Of a stretch of 55,956 nucleotides of DNA, positions 18,781 through 27,733 are shown piece after piece. A model generated the notes under the pieces. That model saw only the letters and a program-made list of their open reading frames with translations. It was not told the DNA's origin and ran no database searches. How positions within the stretch are numbered: position 1 is the stretch's first letter; every line of letters begins with the position of its first letter. The position numbers and the translations under genes are program-made. The stretch is from Rhabdochlamydiaceae bacterium (GTDB lineage Bacteria; Chlamydiota; Chlamydiia; Chlamydiales; Rhabdochlamydiaceae), in assembly GCA_027365315.1 (NCBI GenBank), contig DAHXNQ010000092.1:1-55956 (forward strand), written 5' to 3'.

Positions 18781-20967
18781 CTAGCCTTGGAAGTAGTTGG
18801 AGATTTTGCGGATGGTGTAGGGAGTGCCCTGCATGCTGAACTGCTCGCCCTCTTTCAGGCCGGCGATCTCTTTGGCGATCTTGGACTGATAGGAGAGGAT
18901 ATTGTTCTCGGGATCGGCATCCCAAGGTCCCAGAAGGATGAGGGAGATGGGGGGTTTGCCCGCTGCTTCACACTCCACCACGGTACCTATGCCTACGCCA
19001 TCGGTCACCACCACATCGTGAGGGGTGAGGACGCGAGCATGCTTCAGCTGCTCCGAGAGCGACTTCAGCTCTGCCTGCAGACGGTCCCGCTTCTCTAGGG
19101 CAAACTTAAATTCGGAATTTTCGCGCAGGTCGCCGTGGGAACGTGCCACCTCGATCTCGCGGGCATTCTCCACAGTCTCTATGGTAGCGATCTGCTGGAT
19201 GCGCCGCTGCAGCTTGTTGTAGCCTTCTTGGGTGGTCCAGATGGTCTCCTCTTCGGTAGAGGTCTCCTCTTTGCGCTTGCCTAGCTTAGCGAGGGATGGG
19301 TGGACCACCTCCGCTAGTGAGTGAAGAATCTTGATATCGTGGTCGGAGAGAGAGTGGCATTTGGTGGCCAGTAGCAGAAGTTCTTTGGCAACATCGATAG
19401 AGCTCTCTTTCAGAAGCTGGCGGATCAGTGCGTAGCGCCCTTGAGAGAGTAGTGTATGAATTTTTTTTGCCAACTCGCGCTTGGTGGGATCTGTCTCGAG
19501 GCGGCTGAGAAGGATGAAGAGCGATTCGAAAAGATGGGCGCGTCCAGCGCTATCCCCTTGGCCTCCCAGGGGTAGCTCCTTCTGCTCTTTGGCAGAACCG
19601 GTGAAGACCCTCTGGAAATACCAGAGAAATCCTTCTGGCGAGCGTTCGGGGTGGTTGATCAGCTGCTCCAGCTGCTTTTTCAGCTCGCTTGTCAGCCCTT
19701 TAGAGAGAAGTTCGGAGAAGATGTAGTCGCGCAGGAATGTGGCATCCACCTGAAATAGGAGTGTCAGGAAGAGCTGATCGGCGTCGGGGCGTACTCTCTT
19801 CGCTTCGACGAGAAATCGTTTTTTAAACACCTGGATGGAGATGCCGCGCAGCACCTCGACGGGGTTCTCTAGCTCTTGAATCTTCTGGTCGGTCAGAGCC
19901 TCCTTCTCTCCCAGGTCTTGTAGGAGGAAGAGCGCTTCCAGTTCTGTAGCTGAATCGGGAGGAGACTCTTTCAGCGCCTGTTTCAGCAGCTGGACCATAT
20001 GAGCTCTGAGAGAGGGCTCTTTAGCATCTTCGGCAAAATCTCTGAGGAAGGGGTAGATGAGGGAGACAAGCTCGCTTACTGACTCTTTTCCTTCGAGAGA
20101 GCTGCGCAGTTTTTCACCGTGCGATACTTCGCTACGGCGCAACGAAAAACGGCCCTTGGTCTCTCCGGGAGAGTCGATCATGGTATCTTTTTTCATCTTG
20201 GCTCTAGCCGACTGCCACCAGCGCACCCATTCCGCTGAGGGAATGACCAGATCGCATAGCTCATCCTTAATTTCCGCGGCGGTTTTGGGGCCGAGATCGC
20301 GCAGCAGCATGCGGATCACCGCTACAGGATCTTTCTTGGCCAGCTGCTCCAGCTCATCGGGGTTCCCAAATCGCCTAGCTAGGAAATGATCATCATCCAG
20401 GGCTACAAGAGTTTTAAAGGCCTGATGGAAAGAGAGATCTTTTTTGCCAGAGGTGAGCAGCTCAAATTCGATGCTCACCTGCTCGCGCAGGAACGAGGCG
20501 TCGGTCACTTCGCCTACACCCCATCCAGCAAGGTGTAAAACAAATTTTCCCTTCTTGAGGTGGTTGATCAGTTCGAAGTTGCGCAGTGCCCCTTGAAACT
20601 GATCGCGCGAGCGCAGGCCAACGAGTTTTAATTTTTGTTGTAGGAGGGGGTCGCTGCCGTAGTGCTTATCGATGTATTGAAGGGCGAGCGCGGCGAGCTC
20701 GGGGGTATTGGAGGTCTCGAGATCGAAGATGAGGCGTAGCACTTCGATCGATTCGGGGGTTTCGGGCGCCTGGCTCCAGAGGGGCAGCAGTCTTTCCACC
20801 TGGCGTCCAAACATGTCGGCAAATTCCGACTCTTTGGTCGCCTTCAGGATGAGGGCAGCTTCGAGGCCATCCAGCTCGTCGCCGGCGCAATACTCTTCCC
20901 AGAGTTTCAAAAATGATTGATAGTCTTTTCGTCTAATTGTAGATAAAAATTCTTTTAAATATGTCAT
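18781..20967 (-). CDS. greA: Transcription elongation factor GreA with a large chlamydial-type N-terminal extension
   Basis: C-terminus 'TTQEGYNKLQRRIQQIATIETVENAREIEVARSHGDLRENSEFKFALEKRDRLQAEL' is canonical GreA; ~550-aa N-terminal extension. Confidence 0.9.
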   Translation of the reverse strand: MTYLKEFLSTIRRKDYQSFLKLWEEYCAGDELDGLEAALILKATKESEFADMFGRQVERLLPLWSQAPETPESIEVLRLIFDLETSNTPELAALALQYIDKHYGSDPLLQQKLKLVGLRSRDQFQGALRNFELINHLKKGKFVLHLAGWGVGEVTDASFLREQVSIEFELLTSGKKDLSFHQAFKTLVALDDDHFLARRFGNPDELEQLAKKDPVAVIRMLLRDLGPKTAAEIKDELCDLVIPSAEWVRWWQSARAKMKKDTMIDSPGETKGRFSLRRSEVSHGEKLRSSLEGKESVSELVSLIYPFLRDFAEDAKEPSLRAHMVQLLKQALKESPPDSATELEALFLLQDLGEKEALTDQKIQELENPVEVLRGISIQVFKKRFLVEAKRVRPDADQLFLTLLFQVDATFLRDYIFSELLSKGLTSELKKQLEQLINHPERSPEGFLWYFQRVFTGSAKEQKELPLGGQGDSAGRAHLFESLFILLSRLETDPTKRELAKKIHTLLSQGRYALIRQLLKESSIDVAKELLLLATKCHSLSDHDIKILHSLAEVVHPSLAKLGKRKEETSTEEETIWTTQEGYNKLQRRIQQIATIETVENAREIEVARSHGDLRENSEFKFALEKRDRLQAELKSLSEQLKHARVLTPHDVVVTDGVGIGTVVECEAAGKPPISLILLGPWDADPENNILSYQSKIAKEIAGLKEGEQFSMQGTPYTIRKISNYFQG

Positions 20968-21039
20968 TTTCCGCAAATTGCTAGCTAACACCTGGCAGGG
21001 AGTGTACGCGATGGCAAAATTTTCTGGTTAGCAGAGAGA

Positions 21040-22083
21040 TCAGATCCGATGCAGAATTTGCGGGATAGCGTAGGAAATGATGAAGTCGGCGCCGGCTCTT
21101 TTGATGCTGAGAAGTGCCTCAGCGAAGACTGAAGAGGCATCGAGTACTCCTAACTGATGGCCAGCCATCACCATGGCATATTCGCCGCTGACATGGTAGG
21201 CGCATAGAGGTAGATCTGTAGAGGCGCGCATCTTGGCCAGCACATCTAGGTAGTAAAGGGCCGGCTTTACCATTAGCATGTCGGCTCCCTGCGCCTCGTC
21301 TAGAGCCGCTTGGCGCATCGCTTCGCGCACATTGGCAGGGTCCATCTGATAGCTTTTTTTGTCGCCAAAGGCTACTCCCGATTCCAACATATGCCGAAAG
21401 GGTGTGTAGAGAGAGGAGGCATATTTAGCTGTGTAAGAAAGGATGCCCACACCGCTGAGGTCGTTTGCATCGAGGTGGCGTCTGATGGCGCCCACTCTTC
21501 CATCCATCATGTCGCTAGGTGCGACAAAATCGACGCCGGCCCTAGCATAAAGCAGTGCCATCTCGGCCAAAATGGCCACTGTTTCGTCGTTGAGCACCCT
21601 CCCCTGCTGATCGACGATGCCGTCATGGCCGTGAGAAGTGAAGGGATCGAGGGCGATATCGGCGAAGAGGCAGAGTTCGGGCAGTTCGCGCTTGATGATT
21701 TGGGTCGCTTCGGGAATGAGCCCATGCGGGTTAAGCGCCTCGCTACCAAGCGGATCTTTTTTCGATTTGGGGATGTAGGGGAAGAGAATGGCGCTCTGCA
21801 CTCCATCTTTTTGAAGTTGTTCGAGTTCGCGCAGCGCTAGATCGATTGTCTTGCGCTTGATGCCAAAAAAGGAGGGGATCTCCTCTTCGTGATGGGATCC
21901 TTCCATTAGAAAGAGTGGGGCGACAAGATCGGAGGCGAGCAGATGATTTTCGCGCACCAGGGCGCGCACAGCACTCGATTTGCGGTTGCGACGGGGACGG
22001 CATGGAAGAGAGAGTCTATCCACTCGACTTTCTGCGGAAAAACTTGCAAACTCGGACAAAAGACCTTCCATCGGATTCACCAT
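21040..22083 (-). CDS. hemB: Delta-aminolevulinic acid dehydratase (porphobilinogen synthase)
   Basis: 'RPRRNRKSSAVRALVRENHLLASDLVAPLFLMEG', 'DFVAPSDMMDGRVGAIR', 'QMDPANVREAMRQAALDEAQGADMLMVKPALYYLDVL'. Start codon uncertain; the true start is probably internal. Confidence 0.92.
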   Translation of the reverse strand: MVNPMEGLLSEFASFSAESRVDRLSLPCRPRRNRKSSAVRALVRENHLLASDLVAPLFLMEGSHHEEEIPSFFGIKRKTIDLALRELEQLQKDGVQSAILFPYIPKSKKDPLGSEALNPHGLIPEATQIIKRELPELCLFADIALDPFTSHGHDGIVDQQGRVLNDETVAILAEMALLYARAGVDFVAPSDMMDGRVGAIRRHLDANDLSGVGILSYTAKYASSLYTPFRHMLESGVAFGDKKSYQMDPANVREAMRQAALDEAQGADMLMVKPALYYLDVLAKMRASTDLPLCAYHVSGEYAMVMAGHQLGVLDASSVFAEALLSIKRAGADFIISYAIPQILHRI

Positions 22084-23746
22084 GCAAGAAGAGTTTACAC
22101 CTGCTCAAGAGCGGATTTTAGAGAGATTCGTTACAAATACCAAGGAGAATGTCTTTGCGCTCCGCAATCTGCCTGAGGTACTTAAGGGGGCCCTTTTCTC
22201 TCGCTACTCGCGCTCAACGCTAGGACTGCGGGAGCTGCTGCTCAAAGAGTTCATCCTGAATGAAGAGACCGCCTTCCAGGCGATCACCGGTCGGATGGTC
22301 GAAACAGAGGAGAGCGATGGTCAGGAGCAGATGCTGGCGATCCAGCGCGCTCAAAATTTCTATGATCGCATTCTAGACGGCTATGGGGATGACTCGATCG
22401 GCGAACTGGGCGGCGCCCATCTGGCGGTAGAGAATGTGTCGATGCTGGCTGCAAAGGTGCTAGAGGATAGCAGGATCGGTGGCTCCCCTCTGGAAAAATC
22501 GACCCGTTATGTCTATTTTGACCAGAAGATCAATGGCGACTATCTCTTCTACCGCGAGCCGGTGTTGATGACCTCTGCCTACCGCGATCGCTATCTCGAC
22601 ACCTGTAACAACCTCTTCGACAGTTACTCAAAGTTGATCCCTCCACTCACCGAGATCATGGAGGAGCGCTTTCCCAGAACGGCCGATCTATCGAGCGCCG
22701 CCTACGCCGCCTCGGTGCGTGCCAAGGTGCTCGACTGCTTACGAGGGCTGCTTCCCGCCTCCACGCTGACTAACATGGGAATGTTTGCCAACGGAAGATT
22801 TTACGAAAATCTCCTGCAAAGACTCTGTTCTCACAGTTTGGCAGAGACTCAGGAGATTGGACGCTCTGCTCATGCGGAGCTTTCGAAAGTGATACCCTCT
22901 TTTGTGCGCAGAGCAGAATCCTCTCATAGGCACTACAAGTCCTATGTTGAGTTCAGCGAAGGGATGCGCTCCTCTCTTGCAGCGCTCTCCTCGCATTATG
23001 GTGCCAAGTTCCCCACTGCGGACGCCTCGATGGATCCTGTGGTGAAGCTGATTGCGTGGGAGAAAGAGGGCCCCACCAAGGTGGCCGCTGCTCTTCTGTT
23101 CGCTGGCTCCTCCGCTAGTTTAAGGGATCTAGAAGAGCTCTGTCGAACTCTCCCTCCAAATGAGCTGGAGGCGATTTTGGAGGCTGCAGCGGCCGGCAGA
23201 GAGAACCGCAGGCATAAGTCTCCCAGAGCGCTCGAGCATGCAGAGTTCACCTTCGAGATTGTGGCTGACTTTGGAGCGTTTCGTGATCTACATCGCCACC
23301 GCATGCTAACTCAAGAGAGGCAGCTGCTCACCTGCAATCTGGGCTACTATGTTCCCTCCGAGCTGTGCGATACCTCCCTCGAAGAGCTCTATCGCGAGGC
23401 GCTTGACCGCGCCAAAGAGGCCTACGAGGAGATGGCACGGGAGTTTCCCGAAGAGGCGCAATATGTGGTGCCCATGGCCTACAACATCCGCTGGTATTTC
23501 CATGCTAACTTACGCGCGCTGCAGTGGCTCTGCGAGCTGCGCTCGGTCGCTGCGGGTCACTCCCAGTACCGCTATGTGGCGCAGGAGATGGCTAAGCAGG
23601 TGATGAAAGTGGTGCCGCAATTCGCCCGCTTCTTTAAATTTGTAGACTTTGACGGATACGAACTGGGTCGCCTTGGACAGGAGGTTCGGATTGCACAAAA
23701 GAGGGCGCTGACGCGCACCACGGGAGAAGTCGATGTCCAAAGTTAA
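22082..23746 (+). CDS. ThyX-like flavin-dependent thymidylate synthase family protein (double-length)
   Basis: Two ThyX-like halves: 'YGDDSIGELGGAHLAVENVSMLAAKVLED...GGSPLEKSTRYVYFD' and 'RALEHAEFTFEIVADFGAFRDLHRHRMLTQERQLLTC'. Confidence 0.8.
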   Translation: MQEEFTPAQERILERFVTNTKENVFALRNLPEVLKGALFSRYSRSTLGLRELLLKEFILNEETAFQAITGRMVETEESDGQEQMLAIQRAQNFYDRILDGYGDDSIGELGGAHLAVENVSMLAAKVLEDSRIGGSPLEKSTRYVYFDQKINGDYLFYREPVLMTSAYRDRYLDTCNNLFDSYSKLIPPLTEIMEERFPRTADLSSAAYAASVRAKVLDCLRGLLPASTLTNMGMFANGRFYENLLQRLCSHSLAETQEIGRSAHAELSKVIPSFVRRAESSHRHYKSYVEFSEGMRSSLAALSSHYGAKFPTADASMDPVVKLIAWEKEGPTKVAAALLFAGSSASLRDLEELCRTLPPNELEAILEAAAAGRENRRHKSPRALEHAEFTFEIVADFGAFRDLHRHRMLTQERQLLTCNLGYYVPSELCDTSLEELYREALDRAKEAYEEMAREFPEEAQYVVPMAYNIRWYFHANLRALQWLCELRSVAAGHSQYRYVAQEMAKQVMKVVPQFARFFKFVDFDGYELGRLGQEVRIAQKRALTRTTGEVDVQS

Positions 23747-25007
23747 AAAAGGAAGCCTCTTCGGCGCGACGCTACTCCTGGCGGGTAGCTGTATCGGTGC
23801 CGGAATGTTGGCTCTGCCTATCCTCACAGGATTTGCAGGCTTCTATCCATCGCTTCTGATGTTTCTCGCTGTATGGGTCTTCATGACGGCGGCAGGCCTT
23901 CTGATGGTTGAAGTGCACGGCTGGTTTCAAAAGGATGTGAATATCTCCTCGATGGTGGGCCACGCCCTGGGCAGATGGGGGCGTATCATCAGCTGGGTCC
24001 TCTATCTCTTTCTCTTCTACTCGCTGCTGTTCGCCTATGTGGCGGGTAGTGGCAGCCTGCTCTCTACCTTCCTGGGAATCTCGCTTAAGATCGCTATACC
24101 CACATCGCTATGCAGCCTTCTCTTTGTGCTGCTCTTTGGGCTGTTTGTCTACTTGGGAACCCGCACTGTCGATCTGTGCAATCGCGGCCTAATGGTGGGC
24201 AAGATTCTCTGCTATCTCGGTCTTGTGTTTCTGGGAGTGCAGTTTGTCGATACCGCAGCACTGGCAAAACAGAACATGGCTTACGCCTATTTTTCGCTGC
24301 CTGTCCTTATCACCTCATTTGGCTTCCACAACATGATTCCCAGCATCCATTCCTATCTAGGAGGCGATCTGAAGCGTGTGCGGCTGGCCATTTGGGGAGG
24401 AGGTCTCTTTGCTCTTCTGATCTACCTGATCTGGGAGGTGATCGCCCTAGGCATCATTCCTATGGAGGGACCCTCTGGCATCATGGCCAGCTATCAGAGC
24501 GGCAAAGAGGCGTCGCAGGCGATTGCCGAGATTTTGGGCTCCTCCTGGGTCTCCTGGTTTGCTCAGGGGCTTGCCTTCTTTGCTATCCTCACCTCTTTCC
24601 TGGCGCAGGCTCTGGGGCTGGTGCACTTTCTGGCTGATGGCATGGGGCTGCGCAAACCCAAAGTAGAGAGCGCCAGCGTGCTACCCGATGCGCCCACTCC
24701 CAAGGCGGAGCGAGAGCGCCCAGTTCTCTGCGTGGCAGCGCTTTTGCCCCCTCTTCTGCTTTCGCTCTACAATCCGCAAATCTTCTTCAAAGCGCTCAAC
24801 TTTGCGGGCGGAATCTGCGCTGTGGTGCTCTTTGGTGTGCTGCCGGTACTGGTGGTCTGGCTGGGACGTTACCATCGCAAAGCCCAAAGTGCCTACCGCA
24901 TGCCAGGAGGCAAGCTGGCGCTTGGCGCCATGATGCTCTTCTCGCTGCTGGTCTTCGGCATGCAGCTGAGCAATATGATGGGCATGCCTCTCTTCGCTCA
25001 GCCCTAG
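23733..25007 (+). CDS. Aromatic amino acid (tyrosine/tryptophan) permease, TyrP-like
   Basis: 'FGATLLLAGSCIGAGMLALPILTGFAGFYPSLL' is the TyrP/Mtr N-terminal signature; 11-12 TM pattern. Confidence 0.85.
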   Translation: MSKVKKGSLFGATLLLAGSCIGAGMLALPILTGFAGFYPSLLMFLAVWVFMTAAGLLMVEVHGWFQKDVNISSMVGHALGRWGRIISWVLYLFLFYSLLFAYVAGSGSLLSTFLGISLKIAIPTSLCSLLFVLLFGLFVYLGTRTVDLCNRGLMVGKILCYLGLVFLGVQFVDTAALAKQNMAYAYFSLPVLITSFGFHNMIPSIHSYLGGDLKRVRLAIWGGGLFALLIYLIWEVIALGIIPMEGPSGIMASYQSGKEASQAIAEILGSSWVSWFAQGLAFFAILTSFLAQALGLVHFLADGMGLRKPKVESASVLPDAPTPKAERERPVLCVAALLPPLLLSLYNPQIFFKALNFAGGICAVVLFGVLPVLVVWLGRYHRKAQSAYRMPGGKLALGAMMLFSLLVFGMQLSNMMGMPLFAQP

Positions 25008-25165
25008 AGATGATCCGATAAGAGGGCTTAGCCTTATCTAGAAGAGTCGAGTAGCAGTCTAACTCTCTAACTTGAGCTCGCGAAGCGAGCTCTCTGGAAT
25101 GCAGAGCTCTGCCCTGCCCTGTTTATTGCTGAGTTTGTGCCAGCTCAAGTTGAACAGAAATGAGA

Positions 25166-25192
25166 GCAGGTGAGCGAGTAGCGAACCGGCTG
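25166..25192 (+). repeat. Dispersed intergenic repeat, copy 2
   Basis: GCAGGTGAGCGAGTAGCGAACCGGCTG. Confidence 0.8.
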
Positions 25193-25246
25193 ACCTCCGC
25201 ACTCTAGGGAGCGCTTTGCGCTCAAGAGCAAAGGTCTCTTCCTTTC

Positions 25247-25298
25247 TTATTAAAGCCTGCTTTAATAACGGGTGTCCAAAAATGGCCGTTATTAAAGC
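25247..25298. repeat. Three-arm alternative hairpin (A-B-C)
   Basis: A TTATTAAAGC (25247-25256); B GCTTTAATAACGG (25259-25271); C CCGTTATTAAAGC (25286-25298). B can pair with either A (10 bp) or C (13 bp). Confidence 0.7.
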
Positions 25299-25337
25299 AA
25301 ACTGACATAGCAGTTGCAAGTCATTGAAATTAAGCCA

Positions 25338-25679
25338 TTAGCAAAGGGCTTTGAGGGCATCCTGCTCGCGGGCGAAGATGGGAAAGTCGGCCGAGATGTC
25401 GATGAACTCGAGCACCTTTTTGACATCTTGGCTGGGTTCACAGAGTGCAATCTTGCCCTCCACCTCTAGAGCATCTAAGAGGCCTAGCGACTTGTAGAGG
25501 GCGCGTAGGCCGGCGCTGCTGAGGTATTCCAGCTGACGCAGATTGATCAGCAGGTGGTGGTGTCCCGCCTCGATGCTCTCCTCAAGTGCGCTTTGGAAGA
25601 GGGGGGCCGTTGAGGAATCGATGCGACCCCGTACGCCAATCACCTCAATTTTTCCTTTCATCTCTTTCACCAGTTCCAT
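25338..25679 (-). CDS. STAS-domain anti-sigma factor antagonist (RsbV-like)
   Basis: 'IEVIGVRGRIDSSTAPLFQSALEESIEAGHHHLLINLRQLEYLSSAGLRAL'. Confidence 0.9.
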   Translation of the reverse strand: MELVKEMKGKIEVIGVRGRIDSSTAPLFQSALEESIEAGHHHLLINLRQLEYLSSAGLRALYKSLGLLDALEVEGKIALCEPSQDVKKVLEFIDISADFPIFAREQDALKALC

Positions 25680-25688
25680 GGCTATGGT

Positions 25689-27680
25689 CTAAAGCTCCTT
25701 GTGGAGAGTCACTTCATTCAGTTCGTTATGGCGAAGGTACTCAATTTTGTCTACGAGTCGGGATACAATTAAAAGTCCTCTGCCTCCAATATCGCGCGAG
25801 CCTTTCGTCGGATTCGCTAGATAGCTGCGCGGATCGAAGGGGGGACCTGGATAGCAGAAACGCAGTTGAAGAAGAATTTTGGAGGTAGAGGTGGGAAGAA
25901 GCTCGATCGTGACACGAAACTGCTGTTGGGGCTGAAGAGAGTAGTCGGCAATGTTCTTCACCATCTCCTCTAGAATCAGCTCCAGCTCGAGAAGCTCACT
26001 ATGACTTAAGGGAGGGGCCAGTTCGCGTGCCATCTCCTGACAGCGAGCGATTTCACTAAGCTCTTGCCCCACCACCAGCTCTCGTTTCATCGGTAGCTGA
26101 ACTCCTTTGTAGTGTAGGTAGAGAAGGCTGATGTCGTCGCCCGGCTCGCCACCCTTTTCGCGCAGCACAAACTGCTGCTCCATCGCCTCCATCGCCTCAG
26201 CAGCTGGCATATGGCTGGTGGAGGCCATCAGAGCGCCCAGCCCATCCTGCGCCATCTGTTTGCCTATATCATCTTTGCTTTCGAGAGCGCCATCGGTGTA
26301 GAGGCAGAGGCGATCACCCGGTAGAAGCTTGATCTGGGCGAGTTCAAACAGGCTATCTCGTTTCACGCCAAGAGGCCTAGAGGGCTTGAGAGGAAGGGCT
26401 CTCCACTCTTTGGCTCGGCTCGCTGAAATAAGCAGCGGGGGAAGATGGCCCGCATGGCTATAGAGTAGCTCGCCTGTGCGCACATTCATCAGTCCTAAAA
26501 ACATGGTGATGAAGTCAAATGAATGGGTCTGTTCACAAAACTCTTCATTGATGTGGTGCAGCACTTCATTGGGAGTGGGCGTATGCTTCTTCTCACCAGG
26601 TAGTGAATGGCTGAAGACCCTCTCTAAGGTCATCACCATCGTCATAGTCCAGGCGGCCGCCATTCCCTTATCGGCCACATCGCCGATGCAGAAGTAAAGT
26701 AGATGGGTATCGGCTAGAAAGAAATCGTAGAAATCGCCTGCCACATCGCGCGCTGGCAAGATGGTAGCTGCCACATCGAGAGAACGGCGCATGGCGAGGG
26801 GGATCTGCTTGGTGGGTAGAATCTTTGCCTGGGTGTCTTTGGCTACCTCCAGCTCGCTGCCGATTCGCTCCTGCTCCTTAGTCAGTGCGATCACCTCCTG
26901 TACCTGGCTCGCCAGTTTGGCGCGCAGCCTATCGAAGGTCTGAGCCAGCTTGACAATCTCCCAATCCTGGGTCTTCAGCGCTGTCACCGGTTTCAGCTGC
27001 ACTCCTGCCTTCGAGGGCATCAGTTCAAAGCTCTCCACCTGTTCAGCTAGCTCCTCCAAGGGGCGCGAGATAGCTCGCGTCAGTAGATAACCCAAAAGAA
27101 AGCAGAGCAGTGTGGTGATGGAGAGCGCCATCATCTGTCGTTTTAGGACAAATTGGGAGGGGGCTAAAACACTTTCCATGGTGATGGAGGAAGCGATGTA
27201 CCATCCTAGCGGTGGGAAAGGATAGATGTAGGATTCTCGCCAGACAGGCTTTCCATCCTCCTCAAGTTGGTACTTGAGGTAGTTGGGGGGGGTCTTAGCC
27301 GCTTGAAGCAGCTCGGGAAGAAAGGGCTTGCCGGTAGAGAGATCGATCCCGGTACCTGTAGGGAAGGGGCGATCTGCGGTGATGGAATGGCCCGAACTAT
27401 CTAAGAGAAAGATTTCGCCAGTGCCCAATATCCGCACCTGCCTCAGCGCCTCTTCAAGGGGCTGTAGATGTAGCTCTCGTTGGTTGTAAATTGTTTTTTC
27501 TCTATACAGTTCGTCGAGAAAGGTGAGGCTCATGGCCATCTTGGAGCGAATAAACTGTTCGGCACCATTGTTGATCACCTTTCTTAGTTCTAAAAATGTG
27601 ATCAACACAAAGCCCGAACTGATCAAAAAGATGACCAGAAAAATAGAGAAGAGGACTTTAGACTTGAGTGACCTCAGCAT
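25689..27680 (-). CDS. RsbU-like sensor: TM/Cache-HAMP-PP2C (SpoIIE) phosphatase with fused C-terminal HATPase
   Basis: PP2C 'DVAGDFYDFFLADTHLLYFCIGDVADKGMAAAWTM', 'LLPGDRLCLYTDGALE'; C-terminal HATPase-like 'LELILEEMVKNIADYS...DIGGRGLLIVSRLVDKIEY'. Confidence 0.88.
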   Translation of the reverse strand: MLRSLKSKVLFSIFLVIFLISSGFVLITFLELRKVINNGAEQFIRSKMAMSLTFLDELYREKTIYNQRELHLQPLEEALRQVRILGTGEIFLLDSSGHSITADRPFPTGTGIDLSTGKPFLPELLQAAKTPPNYLKYQLEEDGKPVWRESYIYPFPPLGWYIASSITMESVLAPSQFVLKRQMMALSITTLLCFLLGYLLTRAISRPLEELAEQVESFELMPSKAGVQLKPVTALKTQDWEIVKLAQTFDRLRAKLASQVQEVIALTKEQERIGSELEVAKDTQAKILPTKQIPLAMRRSLDVAATILPARDVAGDFYDFFLADTHLLYFCIGDVADKGMAAAWTMTMVMTLERVFSHSLPGEKKHTPTPNEVLHHINEEFCEQTHSFDFITMFLGLMNVRTGELLYSHAGHLPPLLISASRAKEWRALPLKPSRPLGVKRDSLFELAQIKLLPGDRLCLYTDGALESKDDIGKQMAQDGLGALMASTSHMPAAEAMEAMEQQFVLREKGGEPGDDISLLYLHYKGVQLPMKRELVVGQELSEIARCQEMARELAPPLSHSELLELELILEEMVKNIADYSLQPQQQFRVTIELLPTSTSKILLQLRFCYPGPPFDPRSYLANPTKGSRDIGGRGLLIVSRLVDKIEYLRHNELNEVTLHKEL

Positions 27681-27733
27681 AATCGCTCAGAATGATTCCT
27701 ACCCTATAACAGATAAAAAGAATTTTTAGGCCT

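Noticed and set aside
21310-21840. 176-aa ORF antisense to hemB
   Set aside because: Shadow ORF; hemB is unambiguous.
170-25322. Shared 12-mer CAGTTGCAAGTC at ~170-181 and ~25311-25322
   Set aside because: A 12-nt match is expected by chance many times in 56 kb, and flanks do not extend it.
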